Positions 6,255 to 10,976 of a stretch of 10,976 bases of DNA are shown here, in pieces. Made by a program: the position numbers and the translations under genes. Source of the DNA: Fen-1258 sp027348115 (GTDB lineage Bacteria; Bacteroidota; Ignavibacteria; Ignavibacteriales; Melioribacteraceae); assembly GCA_027348115.1 (NCBI GenBank), contig DAIEQA010000161.1, positions 1 to 10,976 of the forward strand, read 5' to 3'. Within the stretch, counting starts at the first letter, position 1; every line of letters begins with the position of its first letter. The notes beneath the pieces are model-generated. The model did not search any database and had not been told where the DNA came from. It saw only the letters and a program-made list of their open reading frames with translations.

Positions 6255-9200
6255 CAGGTGATCGTCAAGTCGTGGTCAATAAACGGGAGAGAATACACGC
6301 TCGACTTGGAATGCAACACGAGTTACAATCTGCAGAATAAAAACGGAACTGCGTACGTGGAATCACAGGAGTTGTCAATCGACGAATCAAAACCGGGAGA
6401 GTTTAGCTCGGTTGTGAAAGAACTTTTTATTCAGGTACCGTTATCCGGGAAGATCGGTTGGAATATTACCGGACTTGAAACGAAAAACATAAATGCATTA
6501 CTACGAGTAAATCCGAAAGCGAGTGCGGAAAATGATTCGGCTGTAGTTTATACATATTATGATAAGCCGAACAAATTCAGGATGGTCGATGATTATGAAG
6601 TACTGGGATATTTCGAATATCAAAAGAAAAAATATCTGCACTTGAGAATCTATCCGATACATTTCGATATTACAAATCGGCTAGTCAAAATAAACAAAGG
6701 CTACCGAATAAAGTTAGTATTAGATGGATTGACTTCCTTTCCGGCAATCGTAAATAATAAACCATTGATGACGAAGGGTTTTATCGATAACGCAACATTC
6801 GACAACCCGACAGCGTTTTCAAAGAGAGAAAGAAAAAGCGATTCATGGATCGACTACGGCGCTCACTACATCAAATATAGTTTAGCAAATGACGGAATTT
6901 TTCGAATCACCTACGATGAACTAAAAAAGGTTTCCGAAGAATGTGCCGGTTCGGATCCGCAAACATATCAGATATATTACAACGGAAAGGAGATCCCGAT
7001 TTATGTATTTGGAGAAGTCGATCATCAATTTAATCCGGGTGATTATATTGAACTTATCGGAACAAAAAATTACGGCAGCAAAAATTATAGGGCAGAGAGT
7101 CAATACGGTGAGCCATATAAGGAATATATGAACAGGTACAACGATTCTTCATACTATTGGTTGACATGGGGAAGGCAAACTGGAAAGAGAGTGACAGTAC
7201 TTGGTTACAATGCAATCAATACCGACAGCACTTTATTTTACTATTACAAGCTGGTACGTTTTGAGAGGAATCAGTGGTTCGATTTTTTGGTTGACTCCCG
7301 CGTGCGGTATGAAAATCCTAACTGGACAGAGAGTAAAACATGGAACGATGAGACTCAGCAGGGGGTTGGCATATTCAAAAGACAAATCTACTTGAAAGAT
7401 GTTTACACCAATCGTCCCGCAAGGGCATTTGCAAAAATACAAAGTTATGCCAGCGATGTAGTTAGCAAAGCGCACAAGGTTGGGATTTCAATTAACGGCG
7501 AACAGAATATTCAAGATCTGACCGACCTCGACTATGCAAAACAGAAAGTTCTGAAAGCAGAATTCAATTCAGCGAAATTGAAAGAAGGAGAGAATTCGAT
7601 TGATATTTATTCACAGACGACCAGCGCTTCATTGAATGTGATAAGACACGACTGGTATGAGTTTGAATATCCAAGCTCATTAAGGATTTACGATGGGAAT
7701 CTAATTTTTGATTACAAAGATTTCCTAACCACGAACTTAACGGCGAAATTCATTGTAACGAATGCGAGTTCGAGCGGACCAGTTCTCTACAAAACAAGCG
7801 GAAGCAACGTAATCATCATCAAGAATTTCTCGTTGAAGGGGGACACGCTTTCATTCTCAGATACACTAAAGCCGGGGAACAAGTATTATCTTTTTGAAGA
7901 AGGCAGTTTGTATAAACCTTTGTTCTGCTATGAGAAAAAGTTCATAGATATGGGGAATGATAATCATCAAGCCGAGTATATAATTATAACGCATCCGCAA
8001 TTTGTTGAAGCCGCCAAACAATACGCTCAATTCATAAAATCGCAATACAGCGTTAATACCGAAGTAATAAACGCTTACGACATTTACGATCAATACAACT
8101 ACGGATCATTCGCGCCCGAACCTATCAGAGATTTTGTAAAAGACGCATTTACGGGGTGGGCATTGCCGAAGCCAAAATATTTATTTTTGATCGGGGACGC
8201 TTGTTATGATTATTACGGTAACCGAAGCTTTTACGGAGGTGCACCGATTCAAATAAATTATGTGCCTTCATTCGGCGCACCGGTGAGTGATAATTGGTTT
8301 GTCATCTGTGATTCAACGAAAGCGTACCTGCCAAATCTTTTAGTTGGAAGACTGCCTATCAATTCAGTGCAAGAATTGACCGATTATGAAAAGAAGCACC
8401 TGAGTTATCTAAAAAGCACCCAGACAATATGGAACAAGTCATTCATGTTTTTTAGCGGGGGCAACAATGAACAATATGAATTGATTAAACGAATACAGCA
8501 ATCGGTAATAGATAATTATGTCCTTCCGTCACCGATCGGCGGTTACGGAGTTCATTTCTTCAAAACGGTAAATCCGAGTTCCAATTTCGGACCATACAGT
8601 TCTGACTGGATTCAATCAAAGATCGATGAAGGAAGTATGATCATATCGTACCTGGGACACAGCGGAACTCAAACGTGGGATAACGGGATAGTCGATACAA
8701 AACAATTGGAGAATAAGTACGGCGGGAAGCCGTTAGTAACAGATTTCGGATGTTCGACGGCTAAATTTGCAGAACCCGATATAAAATCATTTTCGGAAGA
8801 TTTCGTTCTTGGTAAGAACGGACAGGCGATTGCATACATTGCAAATTCTTCACTTGGTTTCACATCAACCTCATATTCCTTCCCGGATATATTTTATAAG
8901 AAGATTTTCAAAGAAGGATACAGAAATATTGCCGAAGCTCAGAAAGAAGCAAAGATAGAATTATTATCGAGGTTCGGAGTTACCGGAAGTTACGAAGTCT
9001 TTGCGCTTACCAATACCTTGATAGGTGACCCGATAATTGAACTTCCATTACCGAAAAAAGCCAATCTCGAAATTGAGAGTAAAGATATATCGTATGCAAG
9101 CGAGAATTTAAACGATCAATCAGACAGCACCGAAATAAGAATAGCATACAGAAATTTGGGCATTACAGATGGAAAGGAGTTTAACATTAAGTTTCGCGAT

Positions 9201-10976
9201 GAGAGTCCTATTGCAGTTTACGAATGCAATTCAAGAAGAACAATTCCTTTAAATGAAGATCGAATAACGGTCAAGATTCCTTTACGTCAGAGAGCGGGGA
9301 TTCATAATATATCCATCGTGCTTGACAGCTCGAATGAAATAGATGAGATAAGCGAGAATGACAACACTGCTGAGACATCCATCCTGGTTGGAAACACCGG
9401 AACGAGAACACTTTCTGGCGAAAACATTTCGAGTGCCATTCGAAATCCGGTTGTAGTAATTAACTCTCCGCAATTTTCGGCTGGCAATGAAATCACAATG
9501 GAATATTCATCTTCGAAAGATTTTTCGAAAAGTATTAAATCAACTCTTTCTCCTGATTCCGTATTTAATGAAGTCAAGTTGGATAGCAGTTATACCGGAA
9601 AGCGATTATGGATTCGCTTAATCGATAGAAACGGGAAAATAGTAAATGAATTTTCATCCGTACTATTAAATGATTTTGCCGATATTTTTTCCGATTCACT
9701 TTCCATGACCATGCTTAAGACGACACAGACCGCATTCAAAGATGGTTCGATAACAATAGATTCAGCCCATGCGGTCTTTGAAGCGATTTCCGGCGGAACA
9801 AATGACGGAGAGACTGCCGTGATTTCATTGAACAAACAGAATTATATTCCGGAGAGTACGTTGTTCGGTTATCATGTTTGCGTATTCGATAACAAGAAAA
9901 AATTAAAGAGCTATAACAACTTCAATCTATACGAAGGAGGCAGCGCAGCGAACTTGAAATTCATAAACTTGTTAGATCAGACTAATACGGACGACGTTGT
10001 GATTATTGCGATTAACGGAGACGGGTGGCTAGGTTTATCGAGCGAGGTAAGGAATAAATTCCGGGAATTCGGAAGCAAATTTGCGGACAGCATAAAGTTT
10101 CGAAGTTCATGGGCACTCATCGGCAAGAAGAATGCTTCGGTCGGATCAGTTCCGGAGGACTTTAAATTTCAGTATCAAGGGAAAGCGTCGGTTATCAAAT
10201 CATTCGGAACCGTATATGACAGCGGCTATGTTTCGACCGGTTTAATAAAGACCCAAGGCAGGTTGAAGAAAATTAGCATAGATGCGATAGCAAAAAACAA
10301 TTCTTCCATTTTGTTCAAATCTATTTTGAACTACCAAAGCGGCAAAGCCGATACATTAGAAACCAAGAAGATTCAAGACGGTTACAACGGATTTCAGTTC
10401 ATTAATCCCGATCAGCCGAATACATTACAATTACAATTTGTTCTGAATAAGGGTGTTACTGAGCTGCCAGCTATAGAAAAGTTTGCAATCGATTATTACG
10501 GCATGCCTGAATTGATTGGAAGAGTAAGAAAGAATACTATATTTATCGAAAAAGACTCGATAGAGCAAGGTGATAAATCGCAGTACGACTTCAGAATTAC
10601 AAATGCTGGAGTATTGACTGCACACGGCGTCAAGACTAAAGTTGAGATTGTTACAAAAGATAATGTGAAGGAAAGGATATACACGGGTGTAATCGATTCT
10701 ATTACGGCAAGCAACAGTGTACAAATGTCTGTTACTTTAAACAGCCGTGAGATGAAAGGAAATTACAAATTGTTATTTTCAATTGACCCGGAAGACAAGG
10801 TAAATGAATTCTATAAGGATAACAATTACATTTCAATCCCCCTTTTCGTGAAGCCGAATTCGGAACCGGCATCGTTAAAAGTCTCATTCGACGGCAACGA
10901 TATAATTAATGGTGATTATGTCTCATCAACTCCCAACATACGAATAGAATTGAATGATCAATCTTTTATTCCGATA
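6189..10976 (+). CDS. Large secreted gingipain-type (peptidase C25) multidomain protein, 3'-partial
   Basis: The frame from the ATG at 6189 has no stop through the last base: 1596 codons, C-terminus outside the window. An N-terminal signal peptide (KFKK, hydrophobic 6-17, then MMRS-Q23) indicates Sec export. Residues about 225-290 (KYSLANDGIFRITYDELK) resemble the region that precedes the catalytic domain in PorU-like proteins. The C25 catalytic domain spans about 594-955: IITHPQFVEAA, LIGDACYD (D670), SYLGHSGTQTWDNG with putative catalytic His824, DFGCSTAKF with putative nucleophile Cys855, and LIGDPIIEL. Then follow a CARDB-like domain (about 958-1068), an ILEI/FAM3-like domain (about 1225-1325) and a second CARDB-like domain (about 1439-1554). 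It is probably a type IX secretion substrate whose sorting domain lies beyond the edge. At over 1596 residues it is longer than PorU (about 1100-1200), so it is more likely a surface protease than the sortase. It starts 7 bp after the GT26 gene, behind a GGGAA tract. Confidence 0.9.
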   Translation, partial: MKFKKLAIMLSVICLTPGMMRSQVIVKSWSINGREYTLDLECNTSYNLQNKNGTAYVESQELSIDESKPGEFSSVVKELFIQVPLSGKIGWNITGLETKNINALLRVNPKASAENDSAVVYTYYDKPNKFRMVDDYEVLGYFEYQKKKYLHLRIYPIHFDITNRLVKINKGYRIKLVLDGLTSFPAIVNNKPLMTKGFIDNATFDNPTAFSKRERKSDSWIDYGAHYIKYSLANDGIFRITYDELKKVSEECAGSDPQTYQIYYNGKEIPIYVFGEVDHQFNPGDYIELIGTKNYGSKNYRAESQYGEPYKEYMNRYNDSSYYWLTWGRQTGKRVTVLGYNAINTDSTLFYYYKLVRFERNQWFDFLVDSRVRYENPNWTESKTWNDETQQGVGIFKRQIYLKDVYTNRPARAFAKIQSYASDVVSKAHKVGISINGEQNIQDLTDLDYAKQKVLKAEFNSAKLKEGENSIDIYSQTTSASLNVIRHDWYEFEYPSSLRIYDGNLIFDYKDFLTTNLTAKFIVTNASSSGPVLYKTSGSNVIIIKNFSLKGDTLSFSDTLKPGNKYYLFEEGSLYKPLFCYEKKFIDMGNDNHQAEYIIITHPQFVEAAKQYAQFIKSQYSVNTEVINAYDIYDQYNYGSFAPEPIRDFVKDAFTGWALPKPKYLFLIGDACYDYYGNRSFYGGAPIQINYVPSFGAPVSDNWFVICDSTKAYLPNLLVGRLPINSVQELTDYEKKHLSYLKSTQTIWNKSFMFFSGGNNEQYELIKRIQQSVIDNYVLPSPIGGYGVHFFKTVNPSSNFGPYSSDWIQSKIDEGSMIISYLGHSGTQTWDNGIVDTKQLENKYGGKPLVTDFGCSTAKFAEPDIKSFSEDFVLGKNGQAIAYIANSSLGFTSTSYSFPDIFYKKIFKEGYRNIAEAQKEAKIELLSRFGVTGSYEVFALTNTLIGDPIIELPLPKKANLEIESKDISYASENLNDQSDSTEIRIAYRNLGITDGKEFNIKFRDESPIAVYECNSRRTIPLNEDRITVKIPLRQRAGIHNISIVLDSSNEIDEISENDNTAETSILVGNTGTRTLSGENISSAIRNPVVVINSPQFSAGNEITMEYSSSKDFSKSIKSTLSPDSVFNEVKLDSSYTGKRLWIRLIDRNGKIVNEFSSVLLNDFADIFSDSLSMTMLKTTQTAFKDGSITIDSAHAVFEAISGGTNDGETAVISLNKQNYIPESTLFGYHVCVFDNKKKLKSYNNFNLYEGGSAANLKFINLLDQTNTDDVVIIAINGDGWLGLSSEVRNKFREFGSKFADSIKFRSSWALIGKKNASVGSVPEDFKFQYQGKASVIKSFGTVYDSGYVSTGLIKTQGRLKKISIDAIAKNNSSILFKSILNYQSGKADTLETKKIQDGYNGFQFINPDQPNTLQLQFVLNKGVTELPAIEKFAIDYYGMPELIGRVRKNTIFIEKDSIEQGDKSQYDFRITNAGVLTAHGVKTKVEIVTKDNVKERIYTGVIDSITASNSVQMSVTLNSREMKGNYKLLFSIDPEDKVNEFYKDNNYISIPLFVKPNSEPASLKVSFDGNDIINGDYVSSTPNIRIELNDQSFIPI
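9861..10164 (+). other. ILEI/FAM3-like domain within the C25 peptidase
   Basis: Residues about 1225-1325 carry the order of motifs seen in FAM3C/ILEI: GYHVCVFDNKKK, then a short NNFNLY strand, an amphipathic helix (AANLKFINLL), DDVVIIAINGDGWLGL, an SEVRNKFREFGS helix ending in GS, and IKFRSSWALIGKK. In the animal proteins the corresponding pieces are the (V/I)xVxxxxxTG opening, the TIV...DDG segment, the helix ending LGS, and the FRDNW...GGKG end. The ILEI fold is lectin-like, and the related stem domain of POMGnT1 binds sugar, so a carbohydrate-binding role is possible. This is recognised from memory of the family, without a profile search. Confidence 0.65.

Noticed and set aside
6921..7475. 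Short reading frames on both strands within the peptidase gene (e.g. 6943-7131, 7201-7395)
   Set aside because: They lie wholly inside an uninterrupted 1596-codon frame with clear domain content and have no recognisable product; they are shadows of it.
9282..9835. Antisense reading frames under the CARDB-like region
   Set aside because: Their compositions follow from reversing a Ser/Asp/Glu-rich coding strand; no start signal, motif or separate spacing supports them.
6189..10976. The peptidase as PorU, the type IX sortase
   Set aside because: It already exceeds the usual PorU length by several hundred residues and has extra CARDB and ILEI-like modules; a cargo protease is more likely, though the missing C-terminus leaves this open.

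Overview
This window reads as chromosomal DNA from a Gram-negative, A+T-rich (roughly 37-40% G+C by eye) member of the Bacteroidota/Ignavibacteriota/Chlorobi group. The pointers are a gingipain-type (peptidase C25) multidomain exoprotein of the kind exported by type IX secretion systems, weak Shine-Dalgarno sequences, a TAnnTTTG promoter-like box, and a signal peptide that appears to end just before a glutamine. This is inference from family content; there is no rRNA or other taxonomic marker here.

All recognisable genes lie on the + strand. Positions 1-6181 are a stretch of a surface-polysaccharide cluster: the C-terminal two thirds of a Wzx-type flippase (cut by the window edge), UDP-galactopyranose mutase (glf), two overlapping family 2 glycosyltransferases (the second resembling galactofuranosyltransferases), a 90-bp gap, a WcaL/AmsK-like family 4 glycosyltransferase, and a divergent WecG/TagA/CpsF (GT26) glycosyltransferase. 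Positions 6189-10976 are one uninterrupted reading frame, open at the window end, for a very large secreted C25 cysteine peptidase. It carries CARDB-like beta domains and a segment that aligns well with the ILEI/FAM3 domain.

The working picture is as follows. Glf makes UDP-galactofuranose. The GT2, GT4 and GT26 enzymes build a galactofuranose-containing repeat on a lipid carrier at the inner face of the cytoplasmic membrane, and the flippase exports it. No initiating phosphoglycosyltransferase, polymerase (Wzy) or ligase lies in the window; they are presumably outside it. Genes are packed tightly: four of the six junctions overlap (11, 11, 19 and 11 bp), one gap is 7 bp, and only the 90-bp gap before the GT4 gene could hold a promoter. 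The peptidase follows the last sugar gene by 7 bp in the same direction, so co-transcription with the polysaccharide genes is plausible.

The most notable observations are a degenerate 42-bp (14-residue, heptamer-based) triplicated repeat in the central linker of the flippase, the ILEI/FAM3-like module inside a C25 peptidase, and the placement of that peptidase directly behind a polysaccharide operon. I see no RNA genes, CRISPR arrays, insertion sequences or attachment sites.
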